Source: Archilochus colubris
Lineage: Eukaryota; Chordata; Aves; Apodiformes; Trochilidae
Reading direction: 5' to 3'
Assembly: GCA_023079485.1 (NCBI GenBank)
Contig: CM041097.1
Span: forward strand, 16,791,658-16,855,657
Length of the DNA stretch: 64,000 nucleotides
The translations under genes and the position numbers were made by a program. Every line of letters begins with the position of its first letter. The first letter of the stretch is position 1. The notes beneath the pieces were generated by a model. That model was not told the DNA's origin. It saw nothing but the letters and a program-made list of their open reading frames with translations, and did not search any database. Shown one piece after another: positions 1 through 14,802 of the stretch.

Positions 1-3000
1 CTAATGCTGATCCATCTGTTGACACACTATTGGAACAGCAGTGCACTTAATGATATTTCAGATTTGAGCAACCATTAAGCATGTGCTTTCTTATAGTTTG
101 GTAGTTTTCTTCAATCATGTGAGCAAGTTGATACTGGATACCTTTTTCTTGCCCTGCTTCTATCTTGTGTGAGAAATCCCAAAACATGACAGGTGAATTT
201 CAGAGCTTGGTGTGGGGGTCTGAGCAGCTGGAAGCTTGATAAAGAATTTGTCTACTGAAAGCTTATTTTCCTCTCCAGTTGTTTCTCTTGGTCTAATAGT
301 CCTATAAACTCTTGAATCATTGTGGCTGAAAACCCATCACTTTTTGTGATTAAAATAATATAACTTCTGATGTTTTGGGCAAATGGATTTGTTCATCAGC
401 TGCTCTCAGCAAGCACTTTGTGGATGCATCCCACAGTCATCTGTCCTGGTTTCTTATATTTTTAGGGAAGGTGAAGGAGCTGTGCTGGATGCTGTTAAGA
501 TGAACCAAGGGTGGGCTGGGACATCTGCTTTGAGTCTCTGTTGAGTTCTGGCCCAAGACCTTTGCTTAAAAGGCTTTTTCTCTGTGGATGCCTGAGGACT
601 TCTAGAAGCACAGAGTGTTCTTGGGTTTAGGTTGAGCATCTGAGGGGGTACTGGCTCAGAAAGGGCTGAATTGTGGCCCCACCACCTCCACGGGGTGTTT
701 AATGGGAAGTTGAATGAAACTGTCTCCTGCAGACCAAGTGCCTACTCTTATATTTAGGACAGGGTGAACACAAACTAGAAGAGATGGTTTCTGCATCTCT
801 GGCACTTGAACACAAGTTCAGTGGGACCTCTCCTGCGGCAATTTCTGGTTGCTCCTGGGAGGAGCAGACCTGTTCTCTCAGATCTCCCAGATATTATGTT
901 ATTTCACCAAAAACAAAGCTTATTTTTTATGAGTGTGAGATGTCCCAAGCCAGTAGCTAGGCTTCTTTTCAGAATACTTAGAATTTGGTAATTTTGGCCT
1001 TGTTGTGAGTTTGTTGAATTCTTGGTGAGACTTAAGAAACAAAAAAATTATTTGTACAGAATTTATTTCTTGATCAGTTTTTGGTCTAATTGAAATGAGC
1101 TTCAGTAACATGGTACTTGTATTTGTTCTAAAATAATGAGCAGATCTCCTCCAGGTTTGCCTGCCTGAGGTGGCATTACCCTTAAATGTACGAGCCCCTC
1201 TCTGAGTTCAAGACCCATACCTGAATTGTCCCTGAAACTGGGAAGGTGTTGGTTGTCATGGGGGTTGCTATCCTTTGGGATCAATCTTTTCCATCTTCAG
1301 CAAGAAGTTCAATTTTTATGTCTCCCTGAAATCTGAACCCTTGGGTGAGTGCCCTTTTGTGTTGAGATGTGTGCTAATTGCAGGAAGGACAATTCAGGTA
1401 ATTTGTGACAGCACCTTAGGAAGAGATCAAGAAGCTAAACTGAAGTTATTCTTTATTTTCCAACCTTTAGGTGCTTTTTATTATCTCTGTCCTAAAACTT
1501 GCAGTCTTGCCTCGGTTTTTTAGATAGGAATCATGCTTGAATCCTTCTCAACAGAAACCCGACTCAAAAAGGAGGTGAGTGGTGGGACACTGCTGTCTCC
1601 CCTCTGCCCCAGGCATGCTGTGTGTTGTGCTCAGCAATAACAGAGTGGATCATGAGTGTTTTCTTCAGAGAAGAAAACTTCTGGAAGAAGAAACAACTTT
1701 GGGAAGCCTTGATCTGAAGCTGTATGTGTTGCAGTACCCAGTGGTTTGAATGACACTGCCAGATGCGCAGGATGCTCAAGTGGCTCTGACTTCTGGCTGG
1801 GTCATTGCATGTCTAAACATTTAATCAGCCCTTGGATAAAGTTTTTGAAATGTATTTTATATTTAGTTTATCAAGCAAAATTATTCTGAATTCTCTGAAT
1901 TTTTTTTTTTTTGTTATAAGTGCAATAGAAACAATTATCTTTAAATGTTTGGAAAAATACTTTTCTGTATATTCTTTAGTCTCTCTGTTGATGTGAAATT
2001 GCTTATTAACTTGGTGATGGACCAAAGCTGCTCTCTGAAACAGTTAATCTGATAACACCTTCTACTCTGCTCAGTCAGTGTGTGTGTTTCCTTTAAAATG
2101 CTACACGAAGCACAAATATAGTCTGGAGTCAGGGACAAAAATAAACATGACATTATTATATCAGACTTGGACACCGTTCTGACTGCTGGTGTGCTTTGAT
2201 AACTTTGAGATCTAATATTTTTAAGCAGGCTTTAAGATTCATAGGGGGTTGCTCCTTTGGCTAAGCCTTTCTCAGTCCAGCTTTTTTCACTGAAATTCTT
2301 GGTTTGGTGTTTGTATCCCTCTCTAAAGGCTGATGTTACCGAAAGCAATCAGCTCACTCTCTCCCAACCACCTTGCTAAAATACTTCTGTAGCTCTCTTG
2401 TCTCCCTTCCTGCACTGAAAAACTGAAATGGAGTAACTCTGGAGCCCAAGACTTAAAATAGTGCTGTGAATTTACCACGACTCCTTTCATTTGCATGATG
2501 TCCATCCATATTTAAGTATCTCTTCCCTTTCTTCTGCTTGGGTTTTAGGGAGCTGTTGGCAGCTTCCCAGTGGAGTTGGACCCACTGAGCTGCTCTGGGT
2601 CCACGTCACTGCTGTTACTCCCACTGCTATACCAATAGCTGTATTTATATTTGCAGTATCACCAGCTACAGGCCTTTCTATTTTAAGTATCCCTGGCATG
2701 CTGTCGCCTTTCCAGAACATGATTTGCACTCTTAGGGAAAAATGAAAGACTCATCCAAGAGAAAGCAGCAAGCTTGCAGAAGTTTGGATGTACATCAAGT
2801 TTCCTTGAGGCGTACCTTAAGAGAAATGACGGCTGGTTATGAAGTATGACTGCTAGAAGATTTTTATCACTTAGAGAAAACTAACAAGGAGAGATCCTGA
2901 CTGATTCTGCTTAATTTTTTCCAATGCATGTACATTGGTAGAATACTTCTGTGTTCAGTGCTATTAACTCAAAGCCTTAAATGCAGCATGGCGATCATGG

Positions 3001-3806
3001 AGAGTTGTCACTGGCAGTAACGTTTGGTAACGATGCTCCTCCAATGTCTAATCTTTTCCAAAACTTGCTTAAAGGTAATAAAATTTATCTTGGGCACTGA
3101 TATTGTTGCAGAATAGCAGTAAGCTAAACAACCTGCCTCTGTGCATGTGTTGGATTTGAGCAGGGAAAATGCTGAGGGCTGACTCACCAGGGTGTTATTT
3201 TGGGAGAATAAGGGGGTTCAGCTGCTCCCCCTTCTCCTGCAGTCAGATTTGATCTGGTAGTGTTTGAAGCAGGGAAATTGCTGCCTTCATATAGCATCTG
3301 CACTGGGTGTGCTTGATGGGGAGAAGAGAACAACATATGTAGGGGTTCAGTGGTTTCTTGTTGGCTCAGCTAACTGGATTTTAGTAGTTGTCAACATTAT
3401 TAAATGCTTACTTGAAACCTTTATTGAACTCTATTAAATAAAGACTTTGGCTAGTGGAAACATTCAGCCTCTCTAAATGGCTGAAAACTACTGTAGTTCA
3501 ACAACCTTAGCTGTATAGATTAATAAGGAGTATAACAAAGACTCTGTGAGTAAATGGCTTGTGTGGAGCCTGTGAAGCTTTACATGTGCAGAGCAGTTAT
3601 TGAAGGAGTTGAAATGGTCTTAGTGCAACTACAGATGTTTTTGTAGAGCTTTCCAAGGGGTGATGCAGAGCCTGGGCAACCATCTGGAAACCATCTGCAA
3701 TGGCTGAAACCTTTCTGATTTGTATTTTTTCATGCTTTTCATTACATGATTAGTAATTTAAAATACAAAGGCTAAAACCTCAGTGTATCTGGATCAAAAA
3801 TAATTT

Positions 3807-3945
3807 GGGTTGGAAGGGATCCCTGAAGGTGATCTGCTCCAACCCTGTGGCTCAGTGTCCAAGTCTGAAGTTGGACAAGGCTCTTAGCAGCCTTGTCTAG
3901 TCAAGCTTATCTCCCAAGGACCACTAATGAAAATGTTGAGCAATG
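3807..3945 (-). repeat. Old CR1-like LINE remnant, reverse orientation
   Basis: The top strand reads GGTTGGAAGGGATCCCTGAA, then GTGATCTGCTCCAACCCTGT, then a TTGGACAAGG...GCCTTGTCTAGTC segment. This is the order of a reversed CR1 3' region as I know it (ttggaagggacct...atc...tccaacccc, then the ccttgtccagtc block). Divergence is high and the left-hand boundary is arbitrary. Similar sequence may continue to about 4070. A library search would set the true limits. Confidence 0.6.
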
Positions 3946-6900
3946 TTGATGCTAGTATTGACCTCATGAGAATTGCTACTGGTAGCACTCTCTACCTGTG
4001 GGTTGACCTGCTGGCCACTATCCCTAGAGCCAGGCAGTCTGGTTGGATTTCCTCACACCTTTCCAGGTAAATGGGGGTTACTGCTCTCCAGTGTTGTCCC
4101 ACTCACTGTAGAAGCAGTGGGACAGTTTGGGGAGGCCCCATTTTTGTGTGGCACTGGAGCTGTCCCATTGCCTCTCCCCAGTCCTGATGTCTGACTCCTT
4201 TGCTTTGCCCTCTTATTGACAGCCCCAGACCTAAGTGATTTTTACAGTGAGCAGCCAGTCAGGAACCAAGGAGGAGCACTGATTTCTAATGTATTTTCTT
4301 TCTGTCAGAAGGCTTAGCAATGCTTATGTTTGCAGAATGATCTCAAAGACCAGGGCTGCAAGGCTCTTGGTTTTCCTTCCAGCCCTGGGCACTTCTCTTG
4401 TGTTGCACTGCCTGGATGTTCCAGCTTTCAGAACAGTCTAAACTGTACTGATAAGTACATTCAGGGTGGGAAGAGTTTGTTTCCTATTGAAGAAATTAAT
4501 TTCTGTTAACTTTCCACATTCTTCTCTCTCAGTTTTGTCACTGAATATTTTCCAGGACCTGTTTTTTTCCGGTAACAGCTTTGGCTGGAAAAACTAGAGT
4601 CTGGTTGTTGGTTTTTTTTTTTGGTGCAGTTCAGTCAAGAGCAGTTAATATTAAGAAGAAAAACTTATTTGCATTTTCAGAACGTTTGGATGATTAAGTT
4701 TTTAGTAACAGATTATTATTGTTTTTTTCTTTAAGTGCTAACAAAATATGTGTATGTACAAAAGCGTGTTTGAGTGCACGGAGATTAAGCCAGCTATAAA
4801 TAGCATCTTCCGTGACCCTGCTGGAATTTTCTTTAAGCTTGGAAACACTGAAGTGTGTGTTTTGTCAGATTTGAATCATGAACCCTGAAGAAGAGCTAAT
4901 GAGTTCTTATTTCTCACCCCTAATCTCCAACTAGAGCGTTCTTTATGCACAGAGCAGATCAGTCTGAAACTGCAGTTTTGGGCCTCAGTTGCCTTATTTA
5001 ACTTCTTTTACTGGCTTTGTTCATTGGGACATTTTTTATGCTCCACTTGATGTGTTTATGAAAATAATAAATTTCAACCCATATTATCAAACCCATGCAA
5101 GCTGTGTAAATGTTGCTGTGGGTGACAGTTTACAAAATCTATTTTATTTTCTGTTGTACTCAAAAATAAGCTTCTCCACTTGCTGTAACTCCTACTGTCA
5201 TGAAATGCATGGCTTTTTCTGATTTTATGTCTTTTATTTCTGGTAGCTTAATGAAGAGGTGTAGCTGGGACTAAGAGATCAACTCTTGGGACAAAAGCTG
5301 TATTCTCTGCTACCTGTCCTGGTGAGTCTTGGTTGTAGGCAATGGGTGGCAAAATACTTGTTTGCCTTGAGGGATGAGAATTAAAAAAGTTCCCAGAATG
5401 TGCTAAACCAGTGATTAACATAGCTATTAATTACATTTTGCCAACAAAACAAGAAAAAATTACTAAACCCACTCAGTTTTGTTGAAACACATTAACTTTG
5501 TTTTTGGTAGGAAACAGTCAGAATGATTTTTATGTCCTTTTTTTCCCTGTAGAATTTCTTTCATCATATCCTGGTATTTAAAGTGTAGGAGATGTTTTGG
5601 TAATAGCTTGAATCATTGCTTCAAAAATCTTTAAATTTGTCTTCTGGTTCTATATAACACCATTGTAAGAAATAAATTCCAGTGCTTGCCTAGCTGCTTG
5701 GCATGAAGTCATAGAGCACTTAAAATTCCTCATACAACAGCTTTAATTGCTTGCTAATCTTGCCTAAAGATTGGCTGAGAATGTCAACTCAGTTCTCCTG
5801 TTGCTTATTTTCAGTAGTTTTTGGACCTCAAATGTTTGGATAAAATGGATGAGGAGTATTTCCTGTAGCATGTGGATAAAGGGGTATGGAAAACCTTGCC
5901 TAGAGGTCAAGCTGTTGACATTCAGGTTGTTGGTTATTGATCTGTATCACTAGTCTGACAGATGTATAGCTTTTGTAGAATGAGTTAATAATTTCTTGGT
6001 GGAATGCAAACCCAACAACCAAATGACCCTGAGTCCCCTAGAAAGGAGAAGGGGTGGGATGCTTTCCTCAGAGCTGCTGCTCCTTCCCAGAATTTTCCTC
6101 AATGAACCACTCTTTTGGACAAAGATAAAGATAGCTGTACCCTTCCTCTTTCCTCCCCACGTTGTGTTGAGCTTTGATGAATGTATTAGTACTCATGTTG
6201 TTGGCTGTTCCCTTTTTTTAGAAGCAAACCTTACCCACAGTAACTCTATATTCACAGTGAGTAATGGAGAAATCATTGCTGGTTAATGATTCACTTACAG
6301 GTTCCTGTATTGCTGTTGCTCAGTCACTTGTGTTGCTGTTATCTCCACAAGTATTGCTCAGATGAGCACTTGCCCCTGATTTTCATAGTTTCAGTAGGAT
6401 TATTGTAATGACAGGATGGCAAAGTGTCTGCCTTGGGTTGCTGATCACCTTGTCCTAACTATATCCCCCCCCCTCCCTGAGCTGGTTCCAGTGAAGCTCT
6501 CAGCAGGCTTGTAGAAATTCTTTGTTCCACATCTAAAATAATGTTGGTGCTACTCAGACCACTTTTGATGGTTATTTTTTGCTCCTTTCCAGAAGTTCTG
6601 CTTGGTTATTTCCTTAAAGACCAACTCAGGATTTACCTGTCCTGCTGCGTGTATCTTTTGGCCACTAAAAATATTCAACACTAAACTTTGCTTTTTCATT
6701 CTGAAACTTGCAAAAATAAGTTATTTGAAAAGTTCTCAGCCTCTCTAAAGGTTTTGCTTCCTGCGTGCACACTTGATGCTCTGCTTTCTTGGGAAGCATG
6801 TGTGCTTTTCTGCCCCAGTTACAGGAATTGGTGCATCTAAGAGAGGAGCAACAGCCAACTTCAACTCTTTAGTAACTCAGTTGCAGAAACACAGTCCTGA

Positions 6901-9496
6901 AAGAGATGCCTGAGGTCACCAAGTCCAGTGCTTTGTCTTTTGCTGTGCCTGTCATATCCTCCCTGGGCTGATTGAGTTATGCAGACAAAGCTTGCCTAAT
7001 AATTCCGCTTCCTATTTTGTAACAGTCATTATTGTAAGCTGGTTCATGGTGCCATTGTTCAAATAAACTAAAAAAGAAAAAAAAAAAAAAGGGCTCACCC
7101 AAGAACAAGAGGATGCTTTCGCTGCTTCTGGCTTGCTTACTTCCTGTTAAAACAAAACAAAACAACCAAACCCAACAAACACTTGCCATGTGGTGCTCAG
7201 GATTATTCAGCACCCATCAGCCCAATAATAGAAATTTATAAGCTAAAACCCCCCTGAAGCTCCAGGACGTTTGCAATATGACTTTTAAACATTCAGTATC
7301 TTTTTATTCATGATGTCTGCTCACCTTCTAGCACGGGTGGTCAAAGCCCAGTGGCTCCAAGTTTGTTTCCCAGGAACATTGTCCCAGGTTAAGGGTGGCT
7401 CTGGGCTTGGATGTGCTCTGCAAGGTGAGGATGAAAACCCATGTGCCAAACCAGGCAGCTGGGAGACACAACCTCTGCTTGGGCACAACTGTGAGCCTGG
7501 GGGGTGGAAGATGTTAGGAGGCTACAGCAGGTCCTGGGTGTGTGGTAGAACTCTGCATGAGGGAGAAGCATGGCAGATAACTGATAAAAAGGGCTGATTT
7601 GCAAGCCAGCTATTTTTATTGCATTTAGGAATGCCTGTAATAGATTTGGTTCCAGGGAGAAAAATCTGATTTTTTTTTTCTGATCTGATTTATTTTATTT
7701 TGCTAAATAATTTTTTTTCTACCAGTGGTGAAGCAGCTCAGGGGCTGTGCAAGGGATGGCTTTCTTGTCATCATTCTCCCCCCGTCACTCCACAGCAATG
7801 GCTTCGTACTCTCCCCATTTTCTTCCTCTCCTGTTGCACTTCCCCACTTTAATTCCCCACATTCTGCCCTTTCCCTCCTGTCCCACCACCCCACTCCTGG
7901 AGCAGGGGCATGGCTGGTGCAGAGCTCAGGCTCCCAAAGCACCTTTACCTTCATGAATTTATAAGCTCTGGGGTGTTGCATACCAGTGAGCTCAGATTTG
8001 CACTTGGGTTCTAGTTTGTACAGAATGTGGGAATGTATCTGTTTAGTTTGTTTTTTTTTAATTGCACTCTTCCTAGCTAAAGTGAAGGAGCACAAAGCCT
8101 GATTATTTTTAATTTTTTTTTCTGGTTTTTTTTTTGGCAACAGCCCTCCATTAGCCTGGAGGTTGCTCTGTATTCTGTTGATCCACAGAAATTGTTCGAG
8201 AGACCTGGGCCTAAGCTCCTATGGGAAATGGCACTGGATCAATGAAAGAAAACATTCAGCAATGTGCATTTTATACAAGCATTTAAACTTTTTTTTTTTT
8301 TTTTCTTTTTGGTTTTGTTTAGTAATAAAAGGAACAAAGCTATTATTAGTGACCATGGGCTTGGGAGTTTGCTAAAGCAGCAATAGTTACTCATCTGTTT
8401 TCATTTGCAGAAGTATTCTAACAAAGGCAGCCACAAATGCAGCAGCAGGGTTAGGAGGTGGATGGTAGGAGTGGAAGTGCAGTTTCTGGAAGCTGGTGCT
8501 TACTAAGACCTTTCTCTCTAGTCTTGGTTTTGGGGCCATTAGGAGCAGAGTTCCAGGCGATCTCTCTCTTGCCTTGCTGGATTGAAAAGGGAACAGAATG
8601 AATCCCCTGGGTAAGTTCTTGGTCCTTTTTGTTTTCTGAGCTGCAGCAGAGTTGTACAGAGCAATTGTCACTTCTGGTGCCAGCACGGGGTTGCTTTTGC
8701 ACGTCAGCTCCTGCAGCTGCCTGGCTGGAGCTGGAGAAGCAGCACTGCTGTAGGATTATTAGTTATTATTATTTTTTTTTTTTCCCCTCCTGGCCCAGGT
8801 AGGAAGAAACCAAAAGAAATTATCTGATTCCCAAACCAAAAGGAATTATCTGATTTACAACAACAAAAATCCAAACCCACACAGGGTGGTAAATATTTCC
8901 TTGCTCATTTCTTTTCCTTTTGTGAAACAATCTCAACAAGCAAGCACAAGACCTTTGGCTGCTCTTTCATCTTCAGCCAACTGGTTCACGGGTCGCTCCA
9001 TGGGCTGCAGAACTGATGCTGTACCCAGTGAGGTCCCTGCTGCCTTGTGAGTACCAGTGTGGATCAATTTCCTCAGGTTCAGTAAGGGCTGAAGAGTTTT
9101 CAGCTAAAAAAGCTGTAATCAAAGCCCACTGCGAGTAAGAATGAAATGCTCTTCTTGATTTCCTTGAGTTTGAAGCCACTGTCCAGCTCAATTTGGTTAC
9201 AAAGCACTGGATGTATGCTTGAATTTTTAATGTTGTAATTAACTGCTGAGTGGAAGTTTGCTGTCTAATAATGTCATTAAAATCAGATGCTTTTGCTCCC
9301 CTGTCCTGCAGCATCTAAGAGTGTGATTTGAGTCTGAATCCTAAGGCTGCCAGAACAAATACCATGAGGGATACCTTGAATAACTAGCATTAGCTTTCTG
9401 ATTTAACTTTCAGAAACTACTGTTTGCATAGTTTTCTGCATGCTGGGAAGATAAAACTTAAAACATGGAAATGCCCAAGACCTGAATGGAAAGCAA

Positions 9497-9530
9497 GGAT
9501 GAAGCAGGAGGGAGGATGAAGCAGGAGGGA
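9497..9530. repeat. Perfect 2 x 17-nt tandem duplication
   Basis: The unit ggatgaagcaggaggga occurs twice back to back (9497-9513 and 9514-9530) without mismatch. This suggests a recent local duplication that is likely variable in copy number. Confidence 0.9.
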
Positions 9531-11495
9531 GCACTTGTTTGTGTATAGAGAGATACTGGGACAGCTGAACCACTGTGTAGAAAGTTCCAAGTTATTTTCT
9601 GGTGTCTGCAGTGATATTGTCTGTGGGTTTTAGATAAGAGATAAGTGAGGGAGGAATAATTGGGCTGCTTTATCAGGCTGCTTACAGAAACTTGAATTTA
9701 GCATGATAGTTGAATAAAAGGCCTTATCTGTATTTATGGTTGTTAATGGTCAGGAACTGCCATTAAAGAATACAGATTAAGAAATTTCTGTTTTAATAAA
9801 ATCATAAATATATATTTTTTCTGGATTTGATACAAACATTTAAAAAAAAATACATTCTGCCTTCACTACCTGAAATAATATTTTGCTTTCAGATTCCAAG
9901 TTTTTGGAAGTCAACTGATAGAATAGAAAATGTTGCACTTGACAATATATTTGTACAGGATGCTTAGCAGGGCTTTTTAGGAGTATTTTTTTTAATGTTT
10001 GTAATCTTCCAGATTGTTTGTTTCTTTTTTTTTTTTTTTTTCCCCACAAAGGTTTTGCAAGCATGATAAAACACGAAAACACAGAGTTTGAAATGACCTG
10101 ACACAAAAGAGAACAAAGAAACCTTCCCACTTTTCAAACAGGATTGTGCACATAGAACTTTAGCTTGCTTGGTTTTCCTCCATGGCAAACAAAGTTTTGA
10201 AGTTTACTTTGGCAGCAATTTGTACCACCATTGTCTTAAACAGGAATGGAAGGATGTTTCTAAACATAGTGTTAACTACCATGCAGAAATACAGTTTTAA
10301 ATCTATTTTCTGTTGGTACTTTGGTTGGGATTTTTTTATTTCCTTGCCATCTTCACTTGCAACTCTAGGTTCCCAACCACACTGGAAATAGTTGCATATT
10401 GTATTTTTCATTGCAGTGAGGGAAGTATATGATTTGGCAATCCTGGCTTGAAGTTCACTGTTTTAAATTTTTATGCATGGGTCTAACCAGTGCAAAACCA
10501 CATTAAGAGTTGGTCCCACCTTCTAGTCACACATTTGATTTATTAGTTGCATAGCATTTTATCTCAAATGAAAAATTATAAAGATGTGGACTTTTGTGTA
10601 GAAAACCAGCAGGTTTCTGCCAATACAAATTTTTGGTTTGCTGCTCTTGTTATGATGGAAAATGTTATTACAGAAAAGCTCTTGGATGTTGCTTCTTGGA
10701 AGGTATTACTTGGAGAGTTGATAAAATGATGTTGCTGTTGAATAATGGAGTGAGAAAATGATGGAACAGTTAGAAACTGGGGGTTTAAGCTATTGCAGCT
10801 AAATCTAGAATATACTGGCCAATAAAACAAAACTTCTTCAGGTTTTCTGGAGCTTGGGCTCTGCATCCCTGGTACCCTAAGAGTGAGGGATACACCTTTT
10901 TGCTTAGAGGGAGATTATAAGCACAGGAGGGTGATGGTTGAAAATGGTCTTGTCCATGAGTTACCTCTGTATGTGCTGTCCAGGAATACTGAGTTGTTTG
11001 GGCTTTTTTGTGTCTTGGCTTCATTTTGAGGGTGCTACTCTCAGCTTCATTTCCTTAGGCTGTGCTGGAAGTGCCATGATCTGCTCATTGGGGTAAAGCA
11101 GACTTTTCCTGTCACCTTCAGTCTGTTACTTCCACATGGGCGTGGGGAGGACTTTTCACCCTCTTGAACTATGATCTTATACATTCACTGGAACTGAAGA
11201 CTTTTTTTTTCACCTTTTTATGTTGAGTTTTTCCTTCAGTAAGTTACCTGAAGTAGTACCAGTGACATTAATACAGTTTTATTGCTCATAAGACACTGGT
11301 ATGAAAGGGCCTCCCTTGCTGGCACTGCCTAATGCTTCATCTGCAGTCCTTTCCCAGGGCACTACAGTACAAAAGTCTTGGACCTGTTTGAAAACCAAAC
11401 CCCTTTGGCCTGGGAACTCTTATTATTCTGGCTGATTTTGCAGTCTTCAACTTACCTGATGCTGCTTCTGTGGTGGCATGGGTGGTAAAATTGGC

Positions 11496-11519
11496 TTATT
11501 ATTATTATTATTATTATTT
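11496..11519. repeat. (TTA)n microsatellite
   Basis: About seven uninterrupted TTA/ATT units, running into TTTT. Confidence 0.9.
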
Positions 11520-12530
11520 TGCCCAGGGCATTTATTGCTTTCATTTTTGGGAATTTTTGAATCCTAGTCTGGACATATTTAATGTGCTGTCTTTTTAGTA
11601 GTACTAAACACTTGCAGGCTTATTAAAAACTCAGACATAAGTATTCAAATATTACAGTTTCAAACCACCTGTATATGGACTTATTCATTAGAACATATTA
11701 ACCTGACATATCCGTGCTTTTTTTTCTTTTAAACGAAATTTTTCACCTTTTTCAGCTTAATATTGCTGTGTATTTTATAGATTGTCTCTGCTTTCCCTCA
11801 GTTATTTAAAAAAACAACCCAAAACCAGTGTTAGCAGCAGGAGCTAATGTAAATGTCTTTAGAAAGCACTTGCTCTGCCAGGCAGGAGGGTGTTTTTCAG
11901 GTTGCATACTTTGGTTTTGTGTACTTCTTAATTATTACTTTTTTTCAGAATAAATTAGACTAGATTCAAAGAGCCCTGGCAGATGAAGTTCTTTGTTCCC
12001 AGGCTGGAAATAACAGGGTCAATGGTGGTTTTTTCACTCTGCTCCACTTTTGGACTTGTGTGGAAATTTTGAATGGCAAGTCCAGGATGTTGAAGAGTAA
12101 GGGGATGCCAAGGCTTTAGGTTTTTTACACTGGTGTAATAGACTGTGTAATAGGGTTTTTTTCTTTGCTAAAGGTGTGAGTAGGTGTAGCAGGAGCTTGG
12201 TAGGTTCACCTTCAGTTTTGTTGTTGCTTGTTATTGATGGTGTAGGATAACAAATCTCTTGAGTTATCAGATTTTGATTGGGAGAGGAAGGGCAGGTGAG
12301 CAAACTCTCCCTGCAAGGGTATGTGGGTGTTGTTCCACTGTCAGAATCTGCTCTTAAGTTACATATAAGCTATACACACATTGACCTGAAAAGAATGAAT
12401 TGACTGACCAGTTTTGCCTGTCCCCTCTGGACTATCAGAGGTACCCCCAGGCTGGCCAGGAAACCATTGCCTGGAAACCAGGGGAAGTCTTCTAAGAGAA
12501 AAAAATATAGTAGGTGTTCCAGTTGTTTCC

Positions 12531-12550
12531 TTTTTTTTTTTTTTTTTTTT
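12531..12550. repeat. Poly(T) tract
   Basis: Twenty consecutive T residues followed by AATAAATAAG. It could be the reversed poly(A) tail of an old retroposon, but no retroposon body is recognisable beside it. Confidence 0.85.
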
Positions 12551-14397
12551 AATAAATAAGCAAATATTTTTGCTCAGAACTGGTGACCTACTTGAACATT
12601 TCATTTAAAGAAAACTTCTTGATGCTGACTCTGTGGGCCACTTAAGCTGAATAATGTGGTATGGTTAAGAGAAAATAGCGACCGAGGCTGATCATTTGAT
12701 GTGAATGAACAACAGCATCTCCTTTTCATCACCTGCTCCCACAGTTTTCTCACTCCAGCTTTCTTTTGCACTATTATGTCAGTTATTTGTATTGCTTGAT
12801 GGGATTTTATGCCTACTTAAGAAATAGTGACTCGGAGGGACTTTTGCATGACAAAAATGACCTTTATTTGGAGCCTATTTTCAGACATTTCCTGCTGTTA
12901 GTATTTGAAGTTAGTCTTACATGAGTTTACTCCCTTTTGAATGTGTGACTGTCCCAGTTTAAAAAGCACTGGACTCCTCTGGTCTCTGCAGAAATCTGGG
13001 CAGTAGTGCAGCAGCCAGACACATAAGGTGGGATCAGCTAAACTGGAGTCACAAACTTGCCAAGTGGTGACACAGGCACTCAAGTTATTTCTAAATTGGC
13101 TGGAAATGAGTGGTCACATTTTTGAGGTATTCTTGGCTACTTCAGTTCAACACTTCTGAATTCTGGCTTGCTCAACTGGGCTGAAGTAGGAGAGGATACA
13201 GGCAATGGCACTTTTGAAGGTGGGGATGAGGAGTGGACTTCCAAGAAACTGCAGCGTGATGAGTGCTGATAACTCTGTTAACCAACCCTGCATTCCAGAT
13301 GAGGAAAGTGTCATTAGGGTCCAGATGGGTTGGTACCTCCAGAAAAGTACCTTTGTTTTGCTTGTACCCACTGGGAAGCCTGTGAAGCTAGGATGCTCTC
13401 CTTCCAGAAAGATTTTGTTTGGCCATGATGATGTTTGTGAAGGCAACAGCTCCCATTGCAGTACTGCTTCAGGTCTGTGTGCTCTGCCAAAGAGTTTGTG
13501 TGGTCCTGCATCTGCCCAGTTGAAGCTTTTGGCTGGACAGCATCATCTGTGGCTTGTAATTTATTCCTGGCTGCTTGGTTCCACAGTGACCTACTTTGAT
13601 TAGGCAACAAGGCTTTATCTGAAAAGCAGCAAGTTGTTCCTTTGCCAGTCCTCAAGTTGAAATGGTTTCAGGACTGGACTTCTCAGAATGAGACTGTTGG
13701 TACCAAGGAAATCTTGTTCATGGTTGGTTCATATCACTTGGTGAGCTGCCAAGGTTGTTCTCTCCTGGGTGTTTGTTTCACTGCTGTATTTATAGACAAA
13801 ACCACTCATCTCCATCAGCCTCCATTTTGCAAGATGAAAATGCCAAACTTTTCTTCAGCTTCCCACTAGAAAGGGCACCCTTTTTTTTTTTTTTTCCCCC
13901 CCCGTGTCATTTCCATTTCAGGTCCTTGTTCTTCAGCAGAGGTGCTCAGGCTGGACCTCTTGCCCACAAGATCTCACTCAGACATCTTGTACTATGGACA
14001 CTCATGCTTCTCTATTCCCTTTGGTATTATTACCTTCTCTGAGACAGCCTGAGGCTGCTTCTTTTTATGCTGGTGTTGCAGGACTGGCCTCTTGTGCCAT
14101 TAGGAGTGACTCATTGCCCTGGGCTCTTCTCAGACCCATTGAGTTGAAATTCATCATAGAAATACTGATGATGGACCATATCCTGTTGTGCTTTGAAAGG
14201 TCCTAATGGGGTTGTGGCAGCTCCCCAGAAGGATGAGCTGTTTCTCCTGAGCTATGTTCTGAAACTGTACCAGACCAACTCCTTCAGATACAAATTAAGG
14301 GGCATTTTATTCTAATCTATGAGTTGTTTCCTAGCATGTCAGTAGATCCAAGCCTTGTGCCTTACCAGTGGGTACAGAAATGATCAGTGGGCTGCAG

Positions 14398-14802
14398 CAT
14401 CTGTCCTATCCAGACAGGCTGAGAGAGCTGGGGTTGCTCAACCAAGGTCTAAGGAGACCTTTCTGTGGTCTTTCAGTACTTAAAAAGGCCCATAGGAAAC
14501 ATGAGGACAAACATTTTAGCAGGGCCTGTATTGATAGGACAAGGAGTAGTGGGTTTAACTGGAAGAGGGAGGGTTTAATCTTGAGAGATGGAAGAAAATT
14601 TTTACACTGAGAGTGGTGGAACATTGGCACAGGCTGCCCAGAGAGGTGGTGGATGCCCCAACCTTGGAGATGCTCATGGTCAGGTTGGATGTGGCTCTGA
14701 CTAACCTAGATCAGTTGAAGATGTCCCTGCTCCCTGCAGGGGGTTGGACTAGGTGACCTTTAAAGGTCCCCTCCTACTCAGACTATGCTGTGGTTCTATG
14801 AA
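14398..14802 (+). mobile_element. CR1 LINE, 5'-truncated 3' end
   Basis: About 400 bp match the 3' region of avian CR1 in order: a gacaggctgagagagctggg block, ggagacctttctgtgg, a cactgagagtggtggaacat block, ggcacaggctgcccagagag, ggtggtggatgcccc, a ggggttggactaggtgacct block, and the terminal ttctatgaag that resembles the CR1 short 3' repeat. Only the end of the element is present, as is usual after aborted reverse transcription. Several indels and substitutions are visible, so it is an old, inactive copy. No reverse-transcriptase coding is left. Confidence 0.93.

Noticed and set aside
7703..8140. 145-codon open frame, minus strand
   Set aside because: Lysine-rich start from reversed T-rich sequence, with no domain, splice context or conserved-looking block. 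Consistent with chance in AT-rich intron.
13205..13603. 132-codon open frame, plus strand
   Set aside because: No recognisable family, no repeats or motifs, and overlapped by an equally long minus-strand frame. Treated as chance.
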